From Parazoarcus communis (GTDB lineage: Bacteria; Pseudomonadota; Gammaproteobacteria; Burkholderiales; Rhodocyclaceae): 64,000 nt of DNA. Below the pieces are notes generated by a model. It made no database searches. It worked only from the letters and a program-made list of their open reading frames with translations, and was not told where the DNA came from. The position numbers and the translations under genes were made by a program. Shown piece after piece: positions 55,692 to 64,000 of the stretch; positions within the stretch are counted from its first letter, which is position 1, and each line of letters begins with the position of its first letter. The stretch is taken from positions 3,472,001 to 3,536,000 of the forward strand of contig NZ_CP022188.1 in NCBI RefSeq assembly GCF_003111665.1, read 5' to 3'.

Positions 55692-57713
55692 ATGCAGTTC
55701 CTCTTTGCGCCGGCCGTGCGCATGATGAACAGTTTGCGCTTTGCGACGCGCTTCATCCTCATCGGCGCCGCCGGGGGGATTCTCATTGCCGGTTTGATGT
55801 TCCAGTTCCTGCAGTCAGTTGGCGAAAGGCTGCGGACGACCGAGGCGGAGCAAACGGGCGTTTCGCATGTCGTTGCCCTGCGCGAGACCAGCCAGCTGCT
55901 GGATCAGCATCTGCTGGCTTCATCCCTGTTTTCTCTCGGTGAGTCCGCCTCGGAGAAGGACGCAGCAGCCTTGCGCGAACGCATCGGCGTCGCGCTTTCG
56001 GCCGCGCGCAAAACCGGACTTGAAGGTGCAGGGCCGGATCTTGAGCAAGCATGGCTGGCGCTCGAAAAAGAGTGGGATGTTTTCAACTCGGTGATCGGTG
56101 CTTCGTCGACACCGGAGATCCGCGAACTGCACCAGCGTTTCGGTGACCGACTGGCGGCGCAGGCGCGCTTGATCGCCGATCATGCCGGTTTGCCGCTCGA
56201 CCCCGAGGTCGATACGAATTACCTGTACGACACCCTGGTCAATCGTCTGCCGCAACTCTTCGAAGCGCTTGGACAGATCCGGCTCAAGGCTTCGAGCATT
56301 GCCAGCATTCAGATGATCGATGCTGCCGATATCGGGCGCCTGGAACGCCTGACTGCCGATGCCATTGCGCAGCTCGCCCGCATTCGTGAGAACACGGAGA
56401 AGATCGGCAAGGCAGCTCCCGCGTACAAGCCGGCACTGGACAAGGGCCTGGACGATATCCAGGCGGGTCTCGACCGCATGAGACGTGTGATCGACGGGAG
56501 CCTCGTCAATGTCGCCGACATCAACATCCCGGTGGCAGATGTCCTGAGCAAGACCGATGCGCCCCGTCTGGCCGCGGCCGAGCTCGAGAAAACCGTTATT
56601 GCTGCCCTCACGGAGCGGCTTGCGGAACGGGCCAGTGCGCTCTCGGATCAACGTACGGTCAACCTGGGTCTGGTTGCATTAGGGCTTGCGCTTGCCGGAT
56701 ATCTGTCGATGGGGTCGTATCTCAGCCTGCAACAGGGGACCGCGCACCTGCTCGAAGGTGGGCGGCGCCTCGCAGACGGCGAGCTTGCCTATCGCATCGA
56801 CGTGGGCAGCCGGGACGAGTTTGCGGACATCGCAGACAGCTTCAACCGCATGGCAGCGTCCTTCGGCGAAGTGATCAATACGCTGAAATCGAGCGCCGAC
56901 AATCTGAGCAGGACGGCGGGCGCAATGAATGAGGCGACGCGTCAGGTTGCCGGCGGTTCGGCCGAGCAAAGTCGCCTGACCCAGGAAACGGCGAGCTCGG
57001 CCAACGCGATGTCGGACAGCATTGGCGAGGTTGCAAGCAACGCCGGCGAGGTGGACCAGATTGCGCGCGACGGACGCACCAAAACCGACGAGGGCTACAA
57101 GGGGCTGACCCGGATGCAGGGCGAGATCGGCATCGTACGCACGGCGGTGGAACAGATTACGTCGTCGGTTTCGGAGTTCGTGCGCACCACGCTCGAGATT
57201 CGCGGCATGACGGGTCAGGTTCGCGACATCGCCGAACAGACCAATCTGCTCGCGCTCAACGCTGCAATCGAGGCCGCACGTGCCGGAGAACAGGGGCGGG
57301 GATTTGCGGTGGTGGCCGACGAGGTACGCAAGCTGGCGGAGAAGTCGGCCAGCTCCGCGAGCGAGATCGACCGTCTGACTCAGGCGATCAACAGCCGGTC
57401 CAACGATGTCAGCGGTGCCATCCGCCGCGGGCAGGAGTCTCTGGCCGCCAGCGAGGGATTCCTGCAAGCCGTTTCGAGCCAGCTCTCGTCGGCGAGCGAG
57501 TCGGTTGCGAAGACGTCGGAAGGTGTGGATCTGATCACCGCAGCGATGCGTACCCAGGCCGAGTCGGTGCGCAGCATCAGCGGCTATGTCGCACGGATTG
57601 CCGACATGGCCGGGCAGAACGACGCCGCAGTGGCCAGTGCGGCCAGCGAGGCCGAGCGCCTGGAGCGGATGTCGGCCGAGCTGCGTAACCTGATCGCGCG
57701 CTTCAGGGTCTGA
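55692..57713 (+). CDS. Methyl-accepting chemotaxis protein
   Basis: The 673-residue protein has a membrane helix at about 20-40, a periplasmic helical sensor region (about 45-310), a second helix near 320-340 and a HAMP domain. The cytoplasmic signalling hairpin has the conserved tip [43 protein letters not shown] (around 510-550). AGGAG lies 9 nt before the ATG. The ligand is unknown. Confidence 0.93.
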   Translation: MQFLFAPAVRMMNSLRFATRFILIGAAGGILIAGLMFQFLQSVGERLRTTEAEQTGVSHVVALRETSQLLDQHLLASSLFSLGESASEKDAAALRERIGVALSAARKTGLEGAGPDLEQAWLALEKEWDVFNSVIGASSTPEIRELHQRFGDRLAAQARLIADHAGLPLDPEVDTNYLYDTLVNRLPQLFEALGQIRLKASSIASIQMIDAADIGRLERLTADAIAQLARIRENTEKIGKAAPAYKPALDKGLDDIQAGLDRMRRVIDGSLVNVADINIPVADVLSKTDAPRLAAAELEKTVIAALTERLAERASALSDQRTVNLGLVALGLALAGYLSMGSYLSLQQGTAHLLEGGRRLADGELAYRIDVGSRDEFADIADSFNRMAASFGEVINTLKSSADNLSRTAGAMNEATRQVAGGSAEQSRLTQETASSANAMSDSIGEVASNAGEVDQIARDGRTKTDEGYKGLTRMQGEIGIVRTAVEQITSSVSEFVRTTLEIRGMTGQVRDIAEQTNLLALNAAIEAARAGEQGRGFAVVADEVRKLAEKSASSASEIDRLTQAINSRSNDVSGAIRRGQESLAASEGFLQAVSSQLSSASESVAKTSEGVDLITAAMRTQAESVRSISGYVARIADMAGQNDAAVASAASEAERLERMSAELRNLIARFRV

Positions 57714-57734
57714 AGCAGGCTCAGCCTTGCGCGC

Positions 57735-58370
57735 TCAGCCCAGATCGAGGGCCATTGCCAGGTAGTCGAAGAATACGCTGTAGAGCACGATTGGCAGTGG
57801 CAGCCCCGCCAGCAGTCCAAGCACGTAGTGACGCAGGCCCACGCCGGACAGCGCGAGCGCGTAGTTCAGCGCGGGTGCGGTCTGGAACAGGGTGCGCAGC
57901 AGGAACTGGCTGCGGATCGGTTGTTCATCGAGACGCGTCAGCAGGCTTCGTGCGAGACGATTGTCGATTTCGCGCAGGGCGTTGCCGCCCACCCACCGGA
58001 TCAGCACGAAAATGAAAGAGCAGGAAAGGACGGCTGCGACATAGGTAACGGCCGCACCCCAGATCTGGCCAAGCGACAGCACTGCGGCAGCGAGAAAAAT
58101 CCAGCCCGGAATCTGAATCAGGTTGCCGAGCGCAAAGAGCAGCACGAAGGTTGCGGTGCCAGTGATGAGGTGGTTTTCGAATTGTGCGCGGATGACATCC
58201 AGCCCGAAGTGTTCGCGAGTGCCGGTGATGTGCACCACCAGCAGTATCGTGGCGGTGAAGCTCAGCACGGCGAGCAGGCGGGCATGGCGTTTCAGCCATT
58301 GCATTGCGCCGTGAGTATGTGTGACCAGTGTGTGGGGTTCGGGAAGCGGTGCGCTGCCACGGCTGTTCAT
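57735..58370 (-). CDS. TVP38/TMEM64 (VTT-domain) membrane protein
   Basis: The 211-residue protein has about five hydrophobic segments and the VTT/DedA-like core: ALGNLIQIPGWIFLAAAVLSLG, then RWVGGNALREIDNRL, and RTLFQTAPALNYALALSGV. These proteins are linked to lipid scrambling or membrane homeostasis. It lies just downstream of the bufferin operon in the same direction (4-nt gap), so it may belong to it. Confidence 0.83.
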   Translation of the reverse strand: MNSRGSAPLPEPHTLVTHTHGAMQWLKRHARLLAVLSFTATILLVVHITGTREHFGLDVIRAQFENHLITGTATFVLLFALGNLIQIPGWIFLAAAVLSLGQIWGAAVTYVAAVLSCSFIFVLIRWVGGNALREIDNRLARSLLTRLDEQPIRSQFLLRTLFQTAPALNYALALSGVGLRHYVLGLLAGLPLPIVLYSVFFDYLAMALDLG

Positions 58371-58374
58371 TTCG

Positions 58375-59196
58375 TCACCGCTCAGTCATCTGCCGAGGCA
58401 TTATCACCGATTCGCCTTTGGCAACAGCGCTGATCAGTCCCTCGCTCAGCCAGCGTTGCAACCAGGGGCCAATGAAGCCGGCCGCATCCGGATGGTGTTC
58501 GGCGAGCATGCTGCAACTCATCGCAAAGCCATTGCCTGTGAGCAACATGTCGAGCATGAAGTGCTCGGCTGCAGACAGCGAGCGGAAGCTGCTCTGTTTG
58601 TCATTGCGCCAGAACAGACAGGGCAATGCCTGTGGCAGGGCGCGGGCGGGTGGCGGTGTGAGCTGCTGGTCGAGGGCATGCCACACCTCGATCGTGTTCC
58701 ACGCAAATGTGGCAAGCGCAGTGCCGGGCGTGAAAATGAATTTCGCGTGCTCCCAGTCAGTGTCAGAGAGTTGCGTCAGCGCGTCGGGCTGCAGGCGCGG
58801 GCGGTCGGGCGCATCGAAAGCCTCATGCAGCAGCCAGTCCATCCGCGCAAGCTCGCTTACTTCGGGATCAGCCTGCATGGAGGCCGCAAGGCAGCCCGGA
58901 AAGGTGTGTCCATAGTCGCGCAGGTTCGGGCTGTGCGACGGTGTCTGCTCGATGTAGCGTTCCGCTTCCCGCCCGAACTCATCGTCGCCGAGGTACATCC
59001 AGGTACGTTCGAACACCGTACCGAGTGCATCACGCAGCCGTGCGCGATAGGCTCGATGATAGACGTCGAGCCTTGCATCCCGTGCGAGGCCGAAACTGCC
59101 GTCGAGCAGGGGCAGCACCGGCGTCGTGTCCTTGCCGGTGTCGAGGATGTAGGCCTTCAGCCGGGCCTGGGTTTCCGCAAGGCTCATGTCGGACAT
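58375..59196 (-). CDS. bufC: DUF2063 protein, BufC-type partner of the bufferin maturase
   Basis: The 273-residue protein has the DUF2063 N-terminal part ([46 protein letters not shown]). It overlaps the DUF692 gene by 13 nt. In bufferin and related RiPP systems this protein presents the precursor to the DUF692 enzyme. Confidence 0.82.
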   Translation of the reverse strand: MSDMSLAETQARLKAYILDTGKDTTPVLPLLDGSFGLARDARLDVYHRAYRARLRDALGTVFERTWMYLGDDEFGREAERYIEQTPSHSPNLRDYGHTFPGCLAASMQADPEVSELARMDWLLHEAFDAPDRPRLQPDALTQLSDTDWEHAKFIFTPGTALATFAWNTIEVWHALDQQLTPPPARALPQALPCLFWRNDKQSSFRSLSAAEHFMLDMLLTGNGFAMSCSMLAEHHPDAAGFIGPWLQRWLSEGLISAVAKGESVIMPRQMTER

Positions 59197-60083
59197 GGCG
59201 CAGCCTCCGGCCAGCCTTCACTCGGCTTGCTGGCGCATGCGGCCGCAAGGCCGCGGACGTGGGCGAGTTCCATCAGCAAGTCTTCAAGCGGGGGAATATT
59301 GTCGTCGCGTTCGATCATGCTGCTGACCGGACCAAATCGTCGCCATGCGGCTGCATAGAGGTCGAACACGGGGTCGATGATCGCTGCGTCATGCGTGTCG
59401 ATGATGAAACCGTCGACATTCGAGTGTCCGGCAAGATGAATCTGCTGCACGCGGTGGGCAGGCACCCCGTTGATGAAGTGCATGGGATCGAAGCCGTGAT
59501 TCACGCTGCTGACGTAAATGTTGTTCACGTCGAGCAGGAGATGGCAGTCTGCCTCGTCGGCGATAGCCGTGAGAAACGCCCACTCGCTCATCGATGAGTC
59601 TGCATAGCTGAGATAGCTGGACACGTTCTCGATCACAAGCCGGCGTTCGAGAATGTCCTGCACCTGCCGGATGCGCGTCACGACGTGCCGGACGGCCTCT
59701 TCGGTGTAGGGCAGGGGGTAGAGGTCGTGAAGGTTGACGCCGTGCGCCCCCGTCCAGCACAGATGATCGGAGATCCATGCAGGTTCGATGCGTCCTGCGA
59801 GGGCTTTGAGATCGTCTAGATACTGCCGGTTCAAGGGCTCTACCGAGCCGATCGACATTGATACGCCGTGCATCACGAGCGGATAGTCACGGCGGATGGC
59901 GTCGAGCATGGCAAGCGGCTTTCCGCCCTGCACCATGTAGTTCTCGGAGATGATCTCCAGCCAATCGACGTCCTGCGCAGCGCTGAGAAACTCGGCGTAA
60001 TGCGCCGGACGCAAGCCCAGCCCGAAACCCAGCGCGCGGATGCGCTGGTCTGTCTGCGCGGCGGGCTGCTGCTGTGTGCTCAT
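59184..60083 (-). CDS. bufB: DUF692 multinuclear iron enzyme, BufB-type RiPP maturase
   Basis: The 299-residue TIM-barrel protein of the DUF692/MbnB family has [13 protein letters not shown] and [14 protein letters not shown]. Metal-ligand motifs are [41 protein letters not shown] and [17 protein letters not shown]. The family converts precursor cysteines to copper-binding heterocycles. It lies between the precursor gene and bufC. Confidence 0.88.
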   Translation of the reverse strand: MSTQQQPAAQTDQRIRALGFGLGLRPAHYAEFLSAAQDVDWLEIISENYMVQGGKPLAMLDAIRRDYPLVMHGVSMSIGSVEPLNRQYLDDLKALAGRIEPAWISDHLCWTGAHGVNLHDLYPLPYTEEAVRHVVTRIRQVQDILERRLVIENVSSYLSYADSSMSEWAFLTAIADEADCHLLLDVNNIYVSSVNHGFDPMHFINGVPAHRVQQIHLAGHSNVDGFIIDTHDAAIIDPVFDLYAAAWRRFGPVSSMIERDDNIPPLEDLLMELAHVRGLAAACASKPSEGWPEAAPCPT

Positions 60084-60162
60084 TTCCTGATCACCTGTGG
60101 GTTCGCGGCAAGGTGTCGGGCGCCAGGGGGCGTGTCATCATCCCCTGACCCCCGATTGGGCT

Positions 60163-60447
60163 TTACTTGATGTCGCCAATCGTGCCCTTGGCGTCCAGGC
60201 ACTCTGCGGCCTTCATGCCCTTGAAACCGTGCCCCTTGCACGAGTTCATGCCCTTGCAATCGTTCTGGGCCGTCTTGCAGTCTGCCTGGCCCTTGCATGC
60301 GTTGATGCCGTAGCAATGTACGCTGTCGTTTGCAGCGACCGCTGCACCGCTCGAGCCTGCCGGTGCGTCGGCGGCAAATGCCACGCTGGAGGCGGCAAAG
60401 GCTGCAGCCATGGCTGCCATGCGGGCGCCGTTGATCATGTTGGACAT
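60163..60447 (-). CDS. bufA: Bufferin-type copper-binding RiPP precursor, six cysteines
   Basis: The 94-residue precursor has a signal peptide ([25 protein letters not shown]) and a core with six cysteines. The repeated pattern is [27 protein letters not shown], and a last Cys in AAECLDAKG. This is the DUF2282-related type that accompanies DUF692/DUF2063. The matured peptide is exported and binds copper. GAGGAG precedes ATG 60447. Confidence 0.85.
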   Translation of the reverse strand: MSNMINGARMAAMAAAFAASSVAFAADAPAGSSGAAVAANDSVHCYGINACKGQADCKTAQNDCKGMNSCKGHGFKGMKAAECLDAKGTIGDIK

Positions 60448-60529
60448 TAGTGTCTCCTCGGTATCGTTTGAATGGTGACGGGCCCCGGAACGAATCATTT
60501 CCTGCCTGAAATCGGCCGGGCACTGATTG

Positions 60530-60555
60530 GTCGACAGTCGGGGTCGAAACCTTAC
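60530..60555 (-). promoter_or_regulatory. Candidate ECF-sigma promoter of the bufferin operon
   Basis: On the minus strand GTAAGG (60555-60550) is followed after 16 nt by CGAC (60533-60530), about 83 nt upstream of the bufA start. It resembles the GTAAC/CG-type promoters of ECF sigma factors that control bufferin-like operons elsewhere. No sigma or anti-sigma gene is in this operon. Confidence 0.3.
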
Positions 60556-60729
60556 GGGCGATACCGAAAAAAACGCCACAGCGCGCTCGGGTTGCTCCCG
60601 CCAACGCGCTGATCGCACGACATACATACAGAGGAACGCTACGGGCGCATGTCTGAATGCGTCCGCAAGCACAGTCGATGCATCCGTCCGTGGCCGTTCC
60701 ACAAGTCTGGAACGGCTCATGTCAAAGTG

Positions 60730-61449
60730 TCAGCGCGTAGCCTTGCCCGCGAATGGAAGCGTGTGCAGCCACGCCTCGATGTCCTGCAGTTCGTCCATGG
60801 TTACGGTGTGATCGGCAGGGTAGTCATGCCACTCTACTGCGAGACGGTGGCTGCGCAGGAGCTCGCACGACTTGCGCCCGAAATCGCAGGGAATGACGCC
60901 GTCGTCGCGGCCGTGGGCCATGAACACCGGTGTGGTCCGGCTGGCTTCCTGCAGCTCGTCCGCAAGCGTATCGGCCAAGGGCACGTAGGTGGACAAGGCC
61001 ATGATGCCGGCGAGCGGTGTCTGACGGCGCAGGCCGACATGCAGTGCAATGGCGCCGCCCTGCGAAAATCCGGCGAGCACGATATTGCTGTCGGGGACGC
61101 CACGAGCATTCTCGCGGGCAATGAGCGCTTCGATCTGGGCAGCCGATTCGTGCACACCCTTCGGGTCTTCGCGGCGCTGCGAAAAATCTGCCGACACGAT
61201 GTCATACCAGGCACGCATCACGTAGCCGCCATTGATCGTTACCGGTCGCGGTGGCGCATGCGGGAACACGAAACGGATGGGCGGCAGGTCGTGGAGCTCG
61301 AGGGCGCCGACGACGGGTTCGAAATCATGTCCATCAGCGCCCAGCCCATGGAGCCAGATGACAGAACAGACGGGGTTTGGGCCGGTTTCAATTTCGACGG
61401 CGGGAAGCAGGGGCACTTGCCCCGAAGTGCTCGGTGGTACTGCGTTCAT
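60730..61449 (-). CDS. Carboxylesterase of the phospholipase/carboxylesterase family
   Basis: The 239-residue alpha/beta hydrolase has the oxyanion motif IWLHGLGADGHDF, nucleophile GFSQGGA, Asp in HGRDDGVIP and His in DYPADHTV. There is no signal peptide. It hydrolyses short acyl esters; a close relative class deacylates proteins. Substrate unknown. Confidence 0.92.
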   Translation of the reverse strand: MNAVPPSTSGQVPLLPAVEIETGPNPVCSVIWLHGLGADGHDFEPVVGALELHDLPPIRFVFPHAPPRPVTINGGYVMRAWYDIVSADFSQRREDPKGVHESAAQIEALIARENARGVPDSNIVLAGFSQGGAIALHVGLRRQTPLAGIMALSTYVPLADTLADELQEASRTTPVFMAHGRDDGVIPCDFGRKSCELLRSHRLAVEWHDYPADHTVTMDELQDIEAWLHTLPFAGKATR

Positions 61450-61505
61450 TGCCTTACTCCAGTTGAGGTTGCGTCAGGCCGGGGCAGGCCGTATCGGGGT
61501 GATAC

Positions 61506-62153
61506 TCACCTTGGGAAACTCGAATTGCAAAGTGCCACACAGCGCGAATACGCCGCATCGCAGCCCGTATCGCTGCGACCGGCGACACCACCCTGACAGG
61601 ACAAGGAGACGTCTGCACAGCGTCGGGTGCAGGTATTCCAGTCGTCCTGGCCGGGCCCGGGCTCATGCAGGGAGGGCGACAGGTGGCGCGGACAGGAGCG
61701 CAGGTCGATGCGGCGGATCGGGCCCGGGAGTCGGGACCACTCTTCGGCGCTGAAGTCGAGCGTCTCCTGCAGCAGGCCGAGGTCCTCAGCCTTGATCAGC
61801 CCCGAGCGCTGCAGCGTGCTTGCGGCCCAGCAGTCGGCCCTGCGTGCGCCGGCAGGTGTGCGCTGCGCGCTGGCAGGCAGCCCGAGGTTGAGGCGGGAGC
61901 ATTCGTGGGCAAACAGAAATAGCTGGCCACGTTCGTCCAGGCGTGGAAGGGCCGCATGGTTGTAGCGGATGACCGCGCGCCCCCCCTCGATCTGTGTGCT
62001 GATGGCTGTGGGCAAGGTCGGGTCGGGAACCGCAGCGACCGTGCGCCCCTTTGCGTCGACACAGCCGCCGTAGAGCGTCTGGTCCTGCGCGTGGCTTGCG
62101 CTGCCCAGAAGAGCGCTACACCATAGCGCCATGATCAATAGCAGTCTGCCCAT
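61506..62153 (-). CDS. Exported cysteine-rich hypothetical protein
   Basis: The 215-residue protein has a signal peptide (MGRLLLIMALWCSALLGSASHA) and 10 or more cysteines in the mature part, clustered at the end (CTRRCADVSLSCQ, CDAAYSRCVALC). FAHECSRLNLG contains an HEC element that could suggest a metal site, but I do not recognise a peptidase family. ATG 62153 is chosen for the signal peptide; the frame is open much further upstream without one. Confidence 0.65.
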   Translation of the reverse strand: MGRLLLIMALWCSALLGSASHAQDQTLYGGCVDAKGRTVAAVPDPTLPTAISTQIEGGRAVIRYNHAALPRLDERGQLFLFAHECSRLNLGLPASAQRTPAGARRADCWAASTLQRSGLIKAEDLGLLQETLDFSAEEWSRLPGPIRRIDLRSCPRHLSPSLHEPGPGQDDWNTCTRRCADVSLSCQGGVAGRSDTGCDAAYSRCVALCNSSFPR

Positions 62154-62381
62154 TGTTGTTGTATCCCTTGCGCATGTGGCCTGGAACAGGCACGGATGCT
62201 TGAGGATACGCCAGCATCCGTCCGGAATGAAGGCGCTCAGGGGGCAAGGGCAGCAGGAGAATTCATTGATGAGCGTTGTACAAGGCGCGAAATGCGGCCC
62301 GGCGGCCATCCTTGCCGGCCCGGATCGTACATCGCATGCAACCACGACGGGCGCAACACCAAGCGCCGGCGGATGTGGCAG

Positions 62382-62888
62382 ATGAGCGGTATTCGCTATC
62401 GGAACATGTCTTCTGGCGACCTCGCCGCAGTCATGGCCGTGCAGGCCGAAGCCTACGGAGACGGCTTCATCGAGGGCATCGACGTGATTGCTGCGCGTCT
62501 CGAAGCTGCACCGAAGACCGCCTGGGTGGCCGAGGATGGCAGCGGTGTCTGTGCGTATCTGGTGGGCTACCCTTCGGTAGCGGGACGGATGACCGCGCTG
62601 GGTGGGCCGTTCCGTGTCGCACGCGAGCCGGACTGTCTTTATCTGCACGATCTGGCAGTCTCGCCACGGTCGGCCGGGCTTCGCATCGGACCGTCGCTGG
62701 TGCGGAACGCGCTTGCCTTTGCTGAAGGCGCGCAACTGAAGAGCTCTGCACTGGTTTCGGTGCAGGCATCGAAGGCATTCTGGTTGCGACAGGGCTATTG
62801 TGTTGCCATGCCGGTTGCAGAAGAATCGGCAAAGCTGGAGAGCTATCCCGGCGATGCGGTGTACATGGCGAGGCGACTCGGGCCATGA
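62382..62888 (+). CDS. GNAT-family N-acetyltransferase
   Basis: The 168-residue protein has the GNAT pattern: IRYRNMSSGDLAAVMAVQAEAY at the start, LYLHDLAVSPRSAGLRIGPSLV with the acetyl-CoA P-loop (RSAGLRIG), and AFWLRQGYCV at the end. The substrate is unknown. The start is uncertain: ATG 62382 or 62373, and the frame extends to 62196. Confidence 0.82.
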   Translation: MSGIRYRNMSSGDLAAVMAVQAEAYGDGFIEGIDVIAARLEAAPKTAWVAEDGSGVCAYLVGYPSVAGRMTALGGPFRVAREPDCLYLHDLAVSPRSAGLRIGPSLVRNALAFAEGAQLKSSALVSVQASKAFWLRQGYCVAMPVAEESAKLESYPGDAVYMARRLGP

Positions 62889-63000
62889 TCGCAGGAGAGT
62901 GCGGCCCCGGCCCGTTCCGAAGCGGATGCACGCGCAGCCGCATGTGGGGACTGCAATCCGGATGCTGTGACACGTACTGTTTCTGTCTGGGGGTGGATGA

Positions 63001-63456
63001 ATGGAATCGCGTTTTCTGAATGATCTCTCGCCGGGCGACCGCTTTGTCTGTGGCGGTGTCACGCTCACCGAGGCCGAGATCATCGGCTTCGCCTTGCACT
63101 ACGATCCGCAGCCATTTCATCTCGATGCCGGGGTCGCTGCAGATTCTATCTACGGTGGATTGATTGCGAGCGGTTTCCAGGTGGTGTCGCTGTGCTTTCG
63201 CATGTTCATCCAGCAGGGTGTCCTCGCGGAGTCGAGCATGGGTTCGCCCGGCATCGACGAACTGCGATGGCTGGCGCCTGTGCGTCCCGGCGACACGATT
63301 CGCACCGAGGTCGAAGTCGTCGAGTTGCGTCCCTCGCGCTCCAGGCCCGACCGTGGCATTGCGCGACTGGCTTACCGGGCGCTGAATCAGCGTGACGAGG
63401 TGGTCTCGAGCTTTTTCGTGAATCACCTTCTGCGTACCCGCGGCGAAGCCGAGTAG
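63001..63456 (+). CDS. MaoC-family (hot-dog) dehydratase-like protein
   Basis: The 151-residue protein has the MaoC hot-dog pattern: LSPGDRF, EIIGFALHYDPQPFHLD with the catalytic Asp and His, GGLIASGFQ, and WLAPVRPGDTIRTEVEVVE. It is likely an enoyl-CoA hydratase-type enzyme. GGGGGTGGA precedes the ATG. Confidence 0.88.
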   Translation: MESRFLNDLSPGDRFVCGGVTLTEAEIIGFALHYDPQPFHLDAGVAADSIYGGLIASGFQVVSLCFRMFIQQGVLAESSMGSPGIDELRWLAPVRPGDTIRTEVEVVELRPSRSRPDRGIARLAYRALNQRDEVVSSFFVNHLLRTRGEAE

Positions 63457-63486
63457 GCGGTAAAAGAGCAGGGTGCAGGCAGGCGA

Positions 63487-63500
63487 TTGACCGGGGTCAT
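63487..63500. promoter_or_regulatory. FNR/DNR-type box upstream of nnrS
   Basis: TTGAC-CGGG-GTCAT matches the TTGAC-N4-GTCAA type of nitric-oxide/anoxia regulators (DNR/NNR) at 9 of 10 half-site bases. It is about 63 nt upstream of the nnrS start. Confidence 0.6.
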
Positions 63501-63562
63501 TTTTGTTCGCGCCGGGGTGAGGTGTAATCGGGCATCAAGACACCACTCCCGCAGAGATCATC

Positions 63563-64000
63563 ATGGCCCTGATTCCCCTCGAAGAGCCGACCACCCGGCG
63601 CATACCCGCCGACACCTTCTCGCTTTTCGCCCTCGCTTTTCGCCCCTTCTACCTGCTGGCGGCAACGCTGGCCGTGGTTGCGATTCCGCTGTGGGTGCTG
63701 GTTTTCCTGGGTGTGCTCTCGACGCCGATCCCCGGTATCTGGTGGCATGCACACGAGATGATCTTCGGGTTCGCTGCTGCGGTGATCGTCGGCTTTCTAT
63801 TTACCGCAGGTCGCAACTGGACCGGCATCGACACCCCGGCAGGCGGTCAGCTCGCGGGCCTTGCCGCGCTGTGGCTTGCCGGTCGGCTAGCGATGGCCTT
63901 CGGCAGCGGCTGGTGGGTGGCTGCCGTGGATGTGGCTTTCCTGCCGGTCGCGGCGGCGCTGCTGCTGCGTGTCCTGATCAAGGCCAGAAGCTGGCGCAAT
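63563..64000 (+). CDS. nnrS: NnrS-family heme-copper membrane protein (3' end outside window)
   Basis: The first 146 residues are visible; the frame is open at the window edge. FALAFRPFYLLAATLAVVAIP and WWHAHEMIFGFAAAVIVGFLFTAGRNWTG are typical of NnrS, a polytopic protein that relieves nitric-oxide stress in denitrifiers. The HAHE histidines are likely metal ligands. An FNR/DNR-type box stands upstream. Confidence 0.9.
   Translation, partial: MALIPLEEPTTRRIPADTFSLFALAFRPFYLLAATLAVVAIPLWVLVFLGVLSTPIPGIWWHAHEMIFGFAAAVIVGFLFTAGRNWTGIDTPAGGQLAGLAALWLAGRLAMAFGSGWWVAAVDVAFLPVAAALLLRVLIKARSWRN

Overview
The window looks like the chromosome of a high-GC betaproteobacterium of the Rhodocyclales type (Thauera, Azoarcus or Aromatoleum relatives). 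This is inferred from the mix of PEP-CTERM proteins, several TRAP transporters, a MocR-type TauR, EtfBA with glutaryl-CoA dehydrogenase, a bufferin operon and the start of nnrS. I saw no rRNA, tRNA, CRISPR array, transposase or phage gene.

Layout. 1-4.1 kb: the end of an EAL protein, a broken second copy of the 3' part of argC, a PEP-CTERM protein, intact argC and a small hypothetical gene. 4.2-18.1 kb, all on the minus strand (read right to left): xsc copy 1, a TauZ-type exporter, thiC-thiS-thiG, tauR, tauX, tauY, a TRAP transporter (DctP, DctQ, DctM) and a double-Cache protein. Divergent from xsc at 18.3-23.2 kb (plus): an IclR regulator, a CobS/CobT-like AAA+/VWA pair, a cupin and two overlapping Lin0512-family genes. 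23-35 kb is mixed: a sensor GGDEF-EAL protein, EamA and MFS transporters, an N-formylglutamate amidohydrolase-like protein, a transglutaminase-like protein, a three-domain cNMP/acetate kinase/PduL fusion, a BON lipoprotein, an Fe-S protein, a thioredoxin and a dead alcohol dehydrogenase fragment. 35.3-47.5 kb: a second TRAP transporter, a GMC dehydrogenase (IseJ-like), an IclR regulator (IseR-like), a TauE-like exporter, pta, xsc copy 2, a second IclR and a DadA-like dehydrogenase. 47.5-64 kb: peptide deformylase, a glutaryl-CoA module (LysR, gcdH, class III CoA transferase, etfBA), a PEP-CTERM SGNH hydrolase, an MCP, a bufferin copper-binding operon, an esterase and the start of nnrS.

How the genes fit together. 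The core is a C2-sulfonate dissimilation island with two entry routes. Taurine enters by one TRAP system and is deaminated by TauXY. Isethionate probably enters by the other and is oxidised by the IseJ-like enzyme. Both give sulfoacetaldehyde, which Xsc (ThDP-dependent) splits to acetyl phosphate and sulfite. Pta takes acetyl phosphate to acetyl-CoA, and the AckA-PduL fusion may handle the same intermediate. TauE- and TauZ-type exporters remove sulfite or sulfate. The ThDP cofactor genes thiCSG lie inside the taurine half.

The most striking structural feature is a 2,810-bp direct repeat (16284-19093 and 43239-46048) carrying xsc, its promoter region and iclR. The encoded proteins are identical across the repeat although the DNA has silent differences. 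The least explained unit is the cobS/cobT-cupin-Lin0512-Lin0512 operon attached to the first copy.
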